This document shows, in pieces, positions 7,018-13,596 of a stretch of 13,596 nucleotides of DNA. Positions within the stretch are counted from its first letter, which is position 1, and every line of letters starts with the position of its first letter. The position numbers and the translations under genes were made by a program. Source of the stretch: an uncultured Eubacteriales bacterium (GTDB lineage Bacteria; Bacillota; Clostridia; Oscillospirales; Oscillospiraceae); assembly GCA_900313295.1 (NCBI GenBank), contig OMQS01000073.1, positions 1-13,596 of the forward strand. The letters are read 5' to 3'. The notes under the pieces are model-generated. The model was not told the origin of the DNA. It ran no database searches and was given only the letters and a program-made list of their open reading frames with translations.

Positions 7018-8328
7018 ATGCATGTGACGGTGATCGGCGCGGGGCTGGCCGGCAGCGAGGCCGCCTGGCAGCTTGCCCAGAGGGGCATTTCGGTGACGCT
7101 GCGGGAGATGAAGCCGGAAAAGAGGATCCCCGCCCACACAACGGAATATTTTGCCGAGCTGTGCTGCAGCAACTCCCTGCGCTCGGATCAGCTGGAAAAC
7201 GCCGTGGGGCTGCTGAAGGAGGAGCTGCGGCGGCTGGACAGCCTGATCCTGCGCTGCGCCGACGCCACCCGAGTGCCGGCAGGCGGGGCGCTGGCGGTGG
7301 ATCGCCATGGCTTTGCGAAAATGGTGACGGAGGCGGTGCGCAGCCACCCCAACATCACGGTGGCGTCCGGCGAGGTGACGGCTTTGCCGGAGGGGGAGGT
7401 GCTGGTGGCCACGGGGCCGCTGACCTCCGACGCCTTCGCCGAGACGCTGCTTGCGCTGCTGGGGCGGGAGAACACCACGCTGAATTTCTACGACGCGGCG
7501 GCGCCGCTGGTGAGCTTTGAGAGCGTGGATATGGACTCGGCCTACTTTGCCTCCCGCTATGACAAGGGTACGCCGGACTACATCAACTGCCCCATGGAAA
7601 AGGACGAGTATCTCGCCTTCTGGCAGGAGCTGACGAAGGCGGAGGAGGCCGCCGTCCACGGCTTTGAGGACGGGCAGGTCTTCGAGGGCTGTATGCCCGT
7701 GGAGGTCATGGCGCGTCGGGGAGAGGATACCCTGCGCTACGGCCCCTTAAAGCCGCGGGGCTTGAAAGACCCCAAGACCGGACGGGAGCCTTACGCCGTG
7801 GTGCAGCTGCGCAAGGACAACGCCGAGGGCAGCATCTATAACCTCGTGGGCTTCCAGACCCATCTCAAGTGGCCGGAGCAGCGGCGGGTATTCACCATGA
7901 TACCGGCGCTGAAAAACGCGCAGTTTTTGCGCTACGGGGTCATGCACCGCAACACCTATCTGGACTCCCCGCGGCTTTTAGACCGGTATTATCGGCTGAA
8001 AAGCCAGCCCCGCCTCACCTTTGCGGGGCAGATGACAGGGGTGGAGGGCTATGTGGAGTCCTGTGCCAGCGGCTTTCTGGCCGGCGTGGAGCTGGCACGG
8101 CGGCTGCGGGGGCAGGCACCTCTTGATTTTCCGCAGGAAACGGCCATCGGAGCGCTGGGGCTGTATGTGAGCAACGCCAGTGTGGGCGTTTTCCAGCCTA
8201 TGAACATTAATTTCGGCATTATACCGCCCCTTGACCATCGGGTGAAGGGCAAGCGGAACAAAAACGCCGAGCTTTCGGCTCGGTCACTGGAGATCATCGA
8301 CAAAATGCGGGAGGAGGTACTTGTCTGA
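7018..8328 (+). CDS. trmFO: Methylenetetrahydrofolate-tRNA-(uracil-5-)-methyltransferase TrmFO
   Basis: A 436-residue flavoenzyme that makes 5-methyluridine at position 54 in the tRNA T-loop, taking the carbon from methylenetetrahydrofolate and reducing it with FAD and NAD(P)H. The N-terminus is the FAD-binding Rossmann motif VIGAGLAGSEAAWQLA (5-20). CCSNSLR (49-55) carries one of the two conserved cysteines, and C225 in FEGCMPVEVMARRGEDTLRYGP is the second. Late motifs are GQMTGVEGYVESCASG and MNINFGIIPP, typical of this family as opposed to the related MnmG. Length is normal (about 435). AAGGAG (7006-7011) overlaps the topA end and lies 6 nt before the ATG. The topA-trmFO order is a classic Firmicute pairing. 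Its stop overlaps the plsX start by one base. Confidence 0.96.
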   Translation: MHVTVIGAGLAGSEAAWQLAQRGISVTLREMKPEKRIPAHTTEYFAELCCSNSLRSDQLENAVGLLKEELRRLDSLILRCADATRVPAGGALAVDRHGFAKMVTEAVRSHPNITVASGEVTALPEGEVLVATGPLTSDAFAETLLALLGRENTTLNFYDAAAPLVSFESVDMDSAYFASRYDKGTPDYINCPMEKDEYLAFWQELTKAEEAAVHGFEDGQVFEGCMPVEVMARRGEDTLRYGPLKPRGLKDPKTGREPYAVVQLRKDNAEGSIYNLVGFQTHLKWPEQRRVFTMIPALKNAQFLRYGVMHRNTYLDSPRLLDRYYRLKSQPRLTFAGQMTGVEGYVESCASGFLAGVELARRLRGQAPLDFPQETAIGALGLYVSNASVGVFQPMNINFGIIPPLDHRVKGKRNKNAELSARSLEIIDKMREEVLV

Positions 8329-9347
8329 TGAAAATTATTCTGGACGCCATGGGCGGCGACAACGCCCCGCTGGAGATCGTGAAGGGCGGACTGGCCGGCG
8401 GCAGACGCTGGGGCGCGGACATCGTGTTCACCGGCGACGAGAGCGCCATTCGGGAGGCGCTGTGCGCCTGCGGCCACGGCGAGGTGCCGGCGGGGGTGGA
8501 GATCGCTGCCACCAGCCAGACCGTGGACATGTGCGACGATCCGGCCACGGTGTTCCGCCGCAAGAAGGACACCTCCATGGGCGTGGGACTGACCATGCTG
8601 CGGGAGGGCGGCGGCGACGCCTTTGTGTCCGCCGGCTCCACGGGAGCGCTGCTTACCGGCGCAACCCTTATCACCAAGCGCATCCACGGCATCCGTCGGG
8701 CGGCCATGGCACCGGTGATCCCCACCACCACGGGGCAGGCGGTGCTCATCGACTGCGGCGCCAACGCCGAGTGTACGCCGGAGTATCTGGTGCAGTTTGC
8801 CTATCTGGGCGATTTCTACGCACGGCAGGTGCTGGGGCTTAAAAGCCCTCGTGTGGGGCTTCTGAACATCGGCGCCGAGGACAGCAAGGGCACCGACCTG
8901 CAGAAGCAGACTCTGGCTCGGCTGCGGGAGGCCGCAGCGGCAGGGCACATGAACTTCATCGGCAACATCGAGGCCAAGGAGGCCATCAAGGGCGGCTGCG
9001 ACGTCATCGTGACGGACGGCTTTTCCGGCAACATCCTGCTCAAGTCCATGGAGGGCGTTGGCTCCTTTGCGGGGACGGCGCTGAAGAAAATGTTCAAAAA
9101 GAACCTGCTGACAAAGCTGGCGGCGCTGGCGGTGATGCCGGGGCTGAACGAGTTCAAGGGCAGGCTCGACCCCAACAAGGTGGGCGGCACCGCCTTTATC
9201 GGCATCTCCAAGCCCGTCATCAAGGCTCACGGCGCCTCCAATGCCGAGGCCATCGAGAACGCCGTGGGGCAGGCGGCGGCCTTCGCCCGCAGCGGACTCA
9301 TCGAAAAAATTGAGGAAAATATTGATTTAATGAAAATTGAACAATAA
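8328..9347 (+). CDS. plsX: Phosphate acyltransferase PlsX
   Basis: A 339-residue peripheral membrane enzyme that converts acyl-ACP plus phosphate into acyl-phosphate, the donor used by PlsY to start phospholipid synthesis. Recognised by the N-terminal ILDAMGGDNAP (4-14), SAGSTGALLTGA (101-112), DCGAN (142-146), GNIEAKEA (212-219) and TDGFSGNILLKS (229-240). Length is typical. AGGAGG (8312-8317) lies 10 nt upstream, and TGATG joins its start to the trmFO stop, indicating coupled translation. In Bacillus, plsX is followed by fabD and fabG before acpP; here acpP follows directly, so other fab genes must be elsewhere. No terminator is visible after it. Confidence 0.96.
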   Translation: MKIILDAMGGDNAPLEIVKGGLAGGRRWGADIVFTGDESAIREALCACGHGEVPAGVEIAATSQTVDMCDDPATVFRRKKDTSMGVGLTMLREGGGDAFVSAGSTGALLTGATLITKRIHGIRRAAMAPVIPTTTGQAVLIDCGANAECTPEYLVQFAYLGDFYARQVLGLKSPRVGLLNIGAEDSKGTDLQKQTLARLREAAAAGHMNFIGNIEAKEAIKGGCDVIVTDGFSGNILLKSMEGVGSFAGTALKKMFKKNLLTKLAALAVMPGLNEFKGRLDPNKVGGTAFIGISKPVIKAHGASNAEAIENAVGQAAAFARSGLIEKIEENIDLMKIEQ

Positions 9348-9362
9348 ATGGCAATTTGACTA

Positions 9363-9391
9363 TTGACATATATACAGCGATGCCGTATTAT
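9363..9391 (+). promoter_or_regulatory. Strong promoter of acpP
   Basis: TTGACA (9363-9368), a 17-bp spacer and TATTAT (9386-9391), in the short AT-rich gap after plsX. Near-consensus boxes at optimal spacing fit the high expression acyl carrier protein needs. Confidence 0.85.
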
Positions 9392-9427
9392 TTTTCAAGA
9401 CATATCCGAAAGGAGTAAAAATTCGAT

Positions 9428-9676
9428 ATGACAACCGAGGAAATTTTCAAAACAATGCAGGACCTCATTGCCGAGCAGTTTGCGCTGGACGCCGAAGAGA
9501 TCACCATGGACAGCTCCTTTGTGGACGATCTGGGCGCCGACTCCGTGGATCTGGTGGAGCTGGTCATGGCCATGGAGGAGGAGTTCGACGTGGGCGAGAT
9601 CGACGAGGAGGATCTGGCCGGTCTGAAGACCGTGCGGGACTGCGTGCAGTATTTGAATCATAAAATCAACAGCTGA
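9428..9676 (+). CDS. acpP: Acyl carrier protein
   Basis: An 82-residue acidic four-helix protein that carries growing fatty-acid chains on a 4'-phosphopantetheine arm. The attachment serine is S39 in the motif [14 protein letters not shown] (34-47), with DSVD in place of the commonest DSLD. The C-terminal part [16 protein letters not shown] (56-71) has the usual helix III/IV pattern. It lies between plsX, which consumes acyl-ACP, and rnc, the standard bacterial context for the housekeeping ACP. AAAGGAG (9409-9415) lies 12 nt before the ATG, longer than ideal, but no better start exists. It has its own promoter upstream and a terminator 5 nt after the stop, so a short abundant mRNA is expected. 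Confidence 0.96.
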   Translation: MTTEEIFKTMQDLIAEQFALDAEEITMDSSFVDDLGADSVDLVELVMAMEEEFDVGEIDEEDLAGLKTVRDCVQYLNHKINS

Positions 9677-9681
9677 AAAAA

Positions 9682-9715
9682 GAGACCCCACAGGAGTTGT
9701 GGGGTTTCCTTTTTC
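9682..9715 (+). terminator. Terminator between acpP and rnc
   Basis: ACCCCACA (9685-9692) pairs with TGTGGGGT (9698-9705) around a 5-nt loop, extendable by about three pairs outward, followed by TTTCCTTTTTC. It lies immediately after acpP and 38 nt before the rnc start. The T-tract is interrupted by CC, so partial read-through into rnc is plausible. Confidence 0.85.
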
Positions 9716-9752
9716 AGTTGTGGAGTATGAAAAATGGAAAGGAGTTTTTTTC

Positions 9753-10439
9753 ATGCACACACTGGAGGAAAAGCTGGGCTATGTGTTTAAGAACAAAGCC
9801 TTGCTGGAAAACGCTTTGCAGCACAGCTCCTATGCCAACGAGCACCGCAGCGCCGGTCTGCGCAGCAACGAGCGGCTGGAGTTTCTGGGGGACGCCGTGC
9901 TGGGCGTGGTGACGGCGGACTGCCTGTATCGCAAGCATCCCAATCTGCCGGAGGGGGATCTCACCCGCATTCGGGCGGCGCTGGTATGCGAGGAGAGCCT
10001 GCACGAGGTGGCGCAGAGCCTGGAGCTGGGGCGGCACCTGAAGCTGGGGCGCGGCGAGGAGCTGGGCGGCGGCCGTGAGCGGGCGTCCATTCTGGCCGAC
10101 GCCACGGAGTCGGTGTTCGCCGCCGTGTATCTGGACGGCGGCATGGAGGCGGCCTCGGCGCTGATCCATCGGGTGCTGCTGGACAAAGAGCGGGAGGAAG
10201 TCGTGGAGGAGCGCCGGCGGGACTACAAGACCCAGCTGCAGGAGCTGGTGCAGCGCAAGAGCGGGTCTACCCTGAGCTATGAGATGATCGGCGCCACGGG
10301 GCCGGATCACGCCAAGATCTTCGAGGCCGCCGTGCTGCTCAACGGGGAGCCGCTCTCCGCCGGCACGGGGCGCAGCAAGAAGGAGGCCGAACAGACCGCC
10401 GCCCGCGCAGCGCTGGAAAAACTGGCAGAGCAGAATTGA
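9753..10439 (+). CDS. rnc: Ribonuclease III
   Basis: A 228-residue double-strand-specific endoribonuclease that processes rRNA precursors and structured mRNAs. The catalytic domain (about 3-148) has the signature NERLEFLGDAVL (39-50) with metal ligands E43 and D47, and D116 and E119 in ADATES. The double-stranded RNA-binding domain (about 156-226) starts DYKTQLQE and ends EAEQTAARAALEKL. The ATG at 9753 is chosen because AAAGGAG (9738-9744) sits 8 nt upstream; an in-frame ATG at 9699 lies inside the acpP terminator and lacks a ribosome site. No promoter is visible between the terminator and the gene, so expression probably depends on read-through from acpP or plsX. The usual Firmicute successors smc and ftsY do not follow. 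Confidence 0.96.
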   Translation: MHTLEEKLGYVFKNKALLENALQHSSYANEHRSAGLRSNERLEFLGDAVLGVVTADCLYRKHPNLPEGDLTRIRAALVCEESLHEVAQSLELGRHLKLGRGEELGGGRERASILADATESVFAAVYLDGGMEAASALIHRVLLDKEREEVVEERRRDYKTQLQELVQRKSGSTLSYEMIGATGPDHAKIFEAAVLLNGEPLSAGTGRSKKEAEQTAARAALEKLAEQN

Positions 10440-10450
10440 TTGACGAATGG

Positions 10451-10489
10451 AAGATCCCCACCGCTGTTTTCGGCGGCGGGGATCTTTTT
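10451..10489 (+). terminator. Intrinsic terminator after rnc
   Basis: AAGATCCCC (10451-10459) pairs with GGGGATCTT (10478-10486). After one mismatch CCGC pairs with GCGG around a TGTTTTCG loop, and the stem is followed by a T-tract to 10489. It starts 12 nt after the rnc stop. Confidence 0.9.
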
Positions 10490-10502
10490 GCGTGGGACGG
10501 GC

Positions 10503-10531
10503 TTTACACCGACGGCGGCATCGGGTACAAT
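10503..10531 (+). promoter_or_regulatory. Promoter of the DUF362-ferredoxin gene
   Basis: TTTACA (10503-10508), a 17-bp spacer and TACAAT (10526-10531), just after the rnc terminator. The start codon at 10566 follows after a short leader. Confidence 0.8.
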
Positions 10532-10565
10532 AACAGAGAAAAACAGACGGAAAGAGGGCGCAGAC

Positions 10566-11711
10566 ATGGCAGATGTATCCATCGTTCGGTGCGAAAAATA
10601 TGACATGGAGGCGGCGGAGGCGGCGCTTTTGCAGGTGCTGGAGCCGCTGGGCGGGCTGGACTGGGTGAAGTCCGGCATGCGGGTGGCCATCAAGGCGAAC
10701 CTGGTGTCGTCTCTGAAGCCCGAGGCGGCGGCCACCACCCATCCGGTGCTGCTGTGCGCCCTGACGAAGCTGCTGGTGCAGCGGGGGGCGCAGGTGGTGG
10801 TGGGGGACAGCCCCGGCGGGCTATATACCCCCGCCTATGTGAATCGGGTGTACGCCGCCACCGGCGTGGGAGCCGTGGAGGAATTCGGCGGGCGGCTGAA
10901 CCGGAATTTCGAGCAGAAGACCGCCCATTTTCCCGAGGCTATTGCGGCGAAGACCTTTCAGTACACCGCCTATCTGGACGAGGCTGACGCTATCATCAAC
11001 TTCTGCAAGCTGAAAAGCCACGGCATGATGTCCCTGTCGGCGGCGGTGAAAAACATGTTCGGCACGGTGCCGGGGACGGTGAAGCCGGAGTACCATTTCC
11101 GCTTCCCCGACCCCATGGATTTTGCCGGCATGCTGCTGGATCTGAACCGTTATTTCAAGCCGAAACTATGCATCGTGGACGCAGTGGTGGCCATGGAGGG
11201 CAACGGTCCCACCGCCGGAAAGCCCCGCCCGCTGGGAGCGATTCTGGCGGGCACCGACCCCGGCAAGTTGGATCTGGTGTGCGCGCGGGTCATCGGGCTG
11301 GATCCGCAGCGGGTGCCGACGCTGGTGAAGGCTATGGCGTGCGGCCTGCTTCTGCAGACGGAGGAGCCGGAGGCGGCGGGCTGGTCGGAGGACTTTGTGG
11401 CGGCGGATTTCGACCGCATCGAAAACTGCGTCAGCACCCAGTTCGACGCCCAGCTGCCGGGGGTTCTGGGCAAGATCTTCGGGGGCGTGGCCAAGGGGGC
11501 GCTGGCCTCGGTGCCTGCAGTGCGGGCGCGGGAGTGCGTGGGCTGCGGCCAGTGCGCGGGTATCTGTCCGGCGCACGCCATCGGCATGAAAAACAGGCTC
11601 CCCCACATTGACCGCTCGGTGTGCATCCGCTGCTTCTGCTGCCAGGAGTTCTGCCCCAAGGGCGCCATGAAGGTGCGGCGGCCGCTGCCGGCAAAGATTC
11701 TGAACAGGTAA
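10566..11711 (+). CDS. DUF362-domain protein with C-terminal 2[4Fe-4S] ferredoxin domain
   Basis: A 381-residue putative redox protein. Residues about 1-310 match the DUF362 fold, with KANLV (43-47), GDSPGG (80-85), KLKSHGMMSLSAAVKNMFG (148-166) and VVAMEGNGPTAGKPRPLG (207-224). The tail has two four-cysteine cluster motifs: C324, C327, C330, C334 and C353, C356, C359, C363 (with an extra C358), each ending in Cys-Pro, as in bacterial-type ferredoxins binding two [4Fe-4S] clusters. DUF362-ferredoxin proteins are common in anaerobes, but no reaction is established for them. There is no signal peptide or membrane segment, so it should be cytoplasmic. The ATG at 10566 follows an AGAGGG-type ribosome site and the predicted promoter. 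It occupies the place where smc would stand in many Firmicutes. Confidence 0.88.
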   Translation: MADVSIVRCEKYDMEAAEAALLQVLEPLGGLDWVKSGMRVAIKANLVSSLKPEAAATTHPVLLCALTKLLVQRGAQVVVGDSPGGLYTPAYVNRVYAATGVGAVEEFGGRLNRNFEQKTAHFPEAIAAKTFQYTAYLDEADAIINFCKLKSHGMMSLSAAVKNMFGTVPGTVKPEYHFRFPDPMDFAGMLLDLNRYFKPKLCIVDAVVAMEGNGPTAGKPRPLGAILAGTDPGKLDLVCARVIGLDPQRVPTLVKAMACGLLLQTEEPEAAGWSEDFVAADFDRIENCVSTQFDAQLPGVLGKIFGGVAKGALASVPAVRARECVGCGQCAGICPAHAIGMKNRLPHIDRSVCIRCFCCQEFCPKGAMKVRRPLPAKILNR

Positions 11712-11763
11712 GGCTGTCGACATCCGATATATTTATTAATAACAAAAAACGGAGGGAATGACC

Positions 11764-12324
11764 ATGGAAGCAAGAGAGCTGCTGAAAGCCATGGCCGTGG
11801 CGGTGCGGCTGAAGGACACCACACGGCACTGTTACACGGAAAAGGGCAGACACGAGAGCGTGGCGGAGCACTGCTGGATGGCGGCGCTGATGGCATTTTT
11901 CCTGCAGGACGAATTTCCGGAGGCGGACATGGACAAGGTGATCCGCATGTGCCTCATCCACGATCTGGGGGAGGCCTTCACCGGCGACATCCCCACCTTT
12001 GAAAAGACGGAGGAGAACGAGCGGACGGAGGAGCAACTGTTGCGGGAGTGGGTGGCGGCGCTGCCGAAGGTATGCCGCGACGAGATGACGGCGCTTTACG
12101 ACGAGATGGAGCGGCGGGAGAGCCTGGAGTCGCGAATTTACAAAGCCATCGACAATCTGGAGGCGGTGATCCAGCACAATTTTTCCGACCTCTCCACGTG
12201 GATCCCACGGGAATACGAGCTGAACAAGACCTACGGTGACGACAAGGTGGCCTTTTCCCCGTACCTCACGGCGCTGCGGGAGGAAGTGCGGCAGGACACC
12301 CTGCGAAAGATCGGCGAGATTTAA
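11764..12324 (+). CDS. HD-domain hydrolase, YfbR/HDDC2-like (putative 5'-nucleotidase)
   Basis: A 186-residue HD-superfamily metal-dependent phosphohydrolase. The metal-binding residues are visible: H36 in ESVAEHCW (31-38), the H66-D67 doublet in IHDLGEAFTGDIP (65-77), and D130 in KAIDNLEA (127-134). The SVAEH and HDxxE..GDI patterns are those of the HD_3 group with YfbR-type 5'-deoxynucleotidases and HDDC2, which dephosphorylate (deoxy)nucleoside monophosphates; the true substrate is not shown by the sequence. The ATG at 11764 is 7 nt after GGAGGG (11751-11756); the ATG at 11758 is too close to that site. The 52-bp gap after the DUF362 gene has no terminator and only a poor promoter-like match, so co-transcription is likely. 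Confidence 0.85.
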   Translation: MEARELLKAMAVAVRLKDTTRHCYTEKGRHESVAEHCWMAALMAFFLQDEFPEADMDKVIRMCLIHDLGEAFTGDIPTFEKTEENERTEEQLLREWVAALPKVCRDEMTALYDEMERRESLESRIYKAIDNLEAVIQHNFSDLSTWIPREYELNKTYGDDKVAFSPYLTALREEVRQDTLRKIGEI

Positions 12325-12327
12325 AAA

Positions 12328-12372
12328 AAGACCCCCTGCTGCGAGCGGTGCGTGCCCGCGGCAGGGGGGCTT
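12328..12372. terminator. Bidirectional terminator between convergent HD and MerR genes
   Basis: CCCCCTGC (12332-12339) pairs with GCAGGGGG (12361-12368), with AAG/CTT continuing the stem outside a mismatch. On the - strand the stem is followed by TCTTTTTTT, an excellent tract for ending the MerR transcript. On the + strand only CTTT follows, so termination of the HD transcript is weaker. The 12373-12484 stretch to the MerR stop holds one more small inverted repeat (GGTCGG at 12399, CCGACC at 12417) and nothing else I recognise. Confidence 0.75.
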
Positions 12373-12484
12373 TAGATGCGAAAAACGGAAAGCCTGTCGG
12401 TCGGGTTGTCCGGAGGCCGACCCCTGCGCATGGCAGATAGGTCTTTGCGGCGTCTGGCCGTTTTTTGGCGGCATTCGTGGGCGC

Positions 12485-13279
12485 TTATACGTCCATGAAC
12501 TTGATGGGCAGAGTCAGCTGGGAGGCGTAGGCGGCCTTGTTGGAGCCGTGGGTGGGCGGACCTTCGATGTAGATGTTGCGGAAGTAGCCGTGGGGGGTCA
12601 TGCCGTGAGCCTCGGCGTAAGCCAGCAGGCGGGCATGGAGCGGCGGGAACTCCTCGTAGGCGCCGCGGAAAAACAGGCTGAGGGCGGAGGTCTGGTCAAA
12701 TTTGCGGATGCAGGGGCCTTGGCTCTCCGGCGACACGGGGATGATGAAGGTGCCGCTGTCGGGATTGCGGATAGAGAGCTGGGTGCACATGCGGCTATGA
12801 AAATCCAAAGAGTAGGAGTGGGCGGCATCAATGTAGGTCTGGCGCAGGAGGGCGGTCTTCGCCTGCAGATCCGCGCCGCTGAAGTCGCGGCAGTAGGCGG
12901 TGAAGGCGGGGAGAGTGACCATGCAAACTTCGGGGTCGGTGGCCTCACCCTGCCGCATGCGGAGCTGGGCAATATACTGATCCAGACGGTTGCGCAGATC
13001 CACCAGGTGCTGGATCTGATCCTCCAGCTGGCCGGTGTCGCCGAAATAGGAGCGAATCGCCGACAGGGAAAGCCCCAGCTCCTGCAGGTTGCGGATGACG
13101 CGAATGTGCGCCAGATTGTCGGCGGAATAGTACCGGAAGCCCTTGTCCTCCCGCCGCATGGCCGGCGTGAGCAGCCCCAGCTCCTCGTAGTTCAGCAGGA
13201 TACGGCGGGACAGACCCATGGCCTTGCACACCTCGCCGATCTGGAACAATTCCTGCTTATCCTGCTTGTTTTCTGTCAC
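12485..13279 (-). CDS. MerR-family transcriptional regulator with effector-binding domain
   Basis: A 264-residue regulator. The N-terminal winged helix is clear: FQIGEVCKAMGLSRRILLNYEELGLLTPA at 12-40 (start counted as residue 1), then the YYSADNLAHIRVIRNLQELGLSLSAIRSY stretch to about 79. A coiled-coil linker follows (about 84-110), then a C-terminal half (about 115-264) resembling the GyrI/BmrR-type ligand-binding domain. This is the layout of BmrR/BltR-like multidrug or metabolite sensors. The GTG at 13279 was chosen because it starts just before the HTH and has a modest AGG-rich ribosome site about 7 nt upstream; the frame is open to 13507, but that extension crosses the predicted promoter and has no ribosome site. 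No adjacent transporter on the same strand suggests a target. Confidence 0.82.
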   Translation of the reverse strand: MTENKQDKQELFQIGEVCKAMGLSRRILLNYEELGLLTPAMRREDKGFRYYSADNLAHIRVIRNLQELGLSLSAIRSYFGDTGQLEDQIQHLVDLRNRLDQYIAQLRMRQGEATDPEVCMVTLPAFTAYCRDFSGADLQAKTALLRQTYIDAAHSYSLDFHSRMCTQLSIRNPDSGTFIIPVSPESQGPCIRKFDQTSALSLFFRGAYEEFPPLHARLLAYAEAHGMTPHGYFRNIYIEGPPTHGSNKAAYASQLTLPIKFMDV

Positions 13280-13403
13280 GGGATCGCCTGCCTTTCTGCG
13301 GGGGGACAGGGGAGAGAGCCGCTGCCCGAGGTTGTTTTTTGAAAAGTGGAAAAAGCCTTGCAAATGGCCGCGCCGCAGTTTTTTTTCGGAAGGCGGCGGG
13401 CAG

Positions 13404-13421
13404 TCGTACATCGGTGTACGA
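13404..13421. promoter_or_regulatory. Palindrome at the MerR gene's predicted transcription start (candidate operator)
   Basis: TCGTACA (13404-13410) and TGTACGA (13415-13421) form a perfect 7-bp inverted repeat with a 4-bp centre TCGG. It covers roughly +4 to +21 relative to the start site predicted from the promoter at 13431-13459. It could be a repressor operator or an RNA hairpin at the mRNA 5' end. The rest of the leader to the GTG (about 13280-13403) shows no convincing element. Confidence 0.5.
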
Positions 13422-13430
13422 TTTGGGGCT

Positions 13431-13459
13431 ATCATACAGGATAGGCGGGGGAATGTCAA
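13431..13459 (-). promoter_or_regulatory. Promoter of the MerR-family gene
   Basis: On the - strand, TTGACA (13459-13454), a 17-bp spacer and TATGAT (13436-13431). The start site should be near 13424, giving a leader of about 145 nt before the GTG. The 17-bp spacing is optimal for RNA polymerase, unlike the 19-20 bp spacing of promoters activated by MerR proteins. Confidence 0.82.
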
Positions 13460-13492
13460 GAGGAGAAAACCGAAAACAGGGGCGCGGTGGAG

Positions 13493-13538
13493 GAAAATAA
13501 GAAGCAACGACCTTCAGCTGAAGATCGTTGCTTTTTTT
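13493..13538 (-). terminator. Terminator of the tRNA-Ser gene
   Basis: AAGCAACGA (13502-13510) pairs with TCGTTGCTT (13525-13533), with CTTCAG/CTGAAG continuing inside after one mismatch. On the - strand, downstream of the tRNA, it is followed by TTCTTATTTT. A T-run on the other strand makes it potentially bidirectional. Confidence 0.85.
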
Positions 13539-13596
13539 GGCGCAGTGGGAGGGATTCGAACCCTCGTGCCGCTTTTGACGACAACACGATTTCCAG
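13538..13596 (-). tRNA. tRNA-Ser (GGA anticodon), partial at the window edge
   Basis: Only the 3' part is inside the window. Read on the - strand it has the anticodon loop CTGGAAA (anticodon GGA, 13594-13592) and the 3' anticodon-stem half TCGTG. A long variable arm has a 5-bp stem (TGTCG with CGGCA around TCAAAAG), as expected for serine tRNA. The T-arm is GAGGG-TTCGAAT-CCCTC, and the 3' acceptor strand CCACTGC ends with G as discriminator and an encoded CCA (13540-13538). The long variable arm and G73 support serine. The 5' acceptor strand, D-arm and 5' anticodon stem are beyond the window. Confidence 0.9.

Noticed and set aside
3988..7659. A 1223-codon open reading frame on the - strand opposite dprA, topA and trmFO
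   Set aside because: It is antisense to three well-conserved genes. Its product is rich in His, Leu, Gly, Arg and Gln, typical of the complement of GC-rich codons with few stops, and it resembles no family. The basic TopA tail gives it a long Phe/Leu/Gly run, another shadow effect.
8049..9230. A 393-codon - strand frame opposite trmFO and plsX, and similar long frames opposite rnc and the HD gene
   Set aside because: They are shadows of conserved + strand genes, with compositional bias and no recognisable domain or ribosome site.
11712..11763. A promoter before the HD gene (TCGACA at 11717)
   Set aside because: No acceptable -10 hexamer lies at 16-18 bp; the AT-rich match is too close. Co-transcription with the DUF362 gene is simpler.
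12236..13342. A 368-codon + strand frame opposite the MerR-family gene
   Set aside because: It overlaps the HD gene end and the bidirectional terminator, and has a low-complexity Gly/Val/Ala-rich product. The - strand frame has a clear MerR helix-turn-helix and promoter.
13280..13507. N-terminal extension of the MerR-family protein to 340 residues
   Set aside because: The extension would start upstream of the predicted transcription start, has no ribosome site, and adds sequence unlike any MerR N-terminus.

Overview
The window is about 13.6 kb of GC-rich, densely packed, mostly housekeeping DNA. Gene order and protein character point to a Gram-positive Clostridia member, most likely a high-GC Oscillospirales-type gut bacterium. 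This rests on a dprA-topA-trmFO run followed by plsX-acpP-rnc, strong AGGAGG-type ribosome binding sites, sigma-A promoters of the TTGACA/TATAAT type, and a MetG-type C-terminal tRNA-binding domain. I see no mobile element, CRISPR array or phage gene.

Layout on the + strand. (1) 76-516 is the C-terminal tRNA-binding part of methionyl-tRNA synthetase, anomalous at its 5' edge, followed by a terminator. (2) 662-1636 is an AraC-type regulator with a GyrI-like effector domain. (3) A strong promoter whose -35 overlaps that gene's stop codon drives a ~110-nt leader. The leader contains a well-formed intrinsic terminator and a competing upstream hairpin, then a PnuC-family transporter (1789-2484). 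(4) A new promoter near 2541 starts a tight run: SpoU-type rRNA methyltransferase, dprA, topA, trmFO and plsX, with gaps of -1 to 9 bp. (5) acpP has its own near-consensus promoter and is closed by a terminator. rnc follows at once with no promoter visible in between. (6) After the rnc terminator another near-consensus promoter drives a DUF362 protein with a two-cluster ferredoxin tail, followed by an HD-domain nucleotidase-like hydrolase.

On the - strand, converging on the HD gene, lies a MerR-family regulator (GTG start) with a strong promoter and a 7-bp palindrome just downstream of the predicted start site. The window ends inside a - strand tRNA-Ser(GGA) gene with encoded CCA and its own terminator.

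The core genes jointly serve DNA topology and DNA uptake/recombination (TopA, DprA), tRNA and rRNA modification (TrmFO, SpoU MTase), phospholipid and fatty-acid initiation (PlsX, ACP) and RNA processing (RNase III). The most interesting signal is the attenuator-like leader in front of the PnuC-family transporter. It looks like a transcription-terminating riboswitch or other regulated leader, and I could not assign it to a class by eye.
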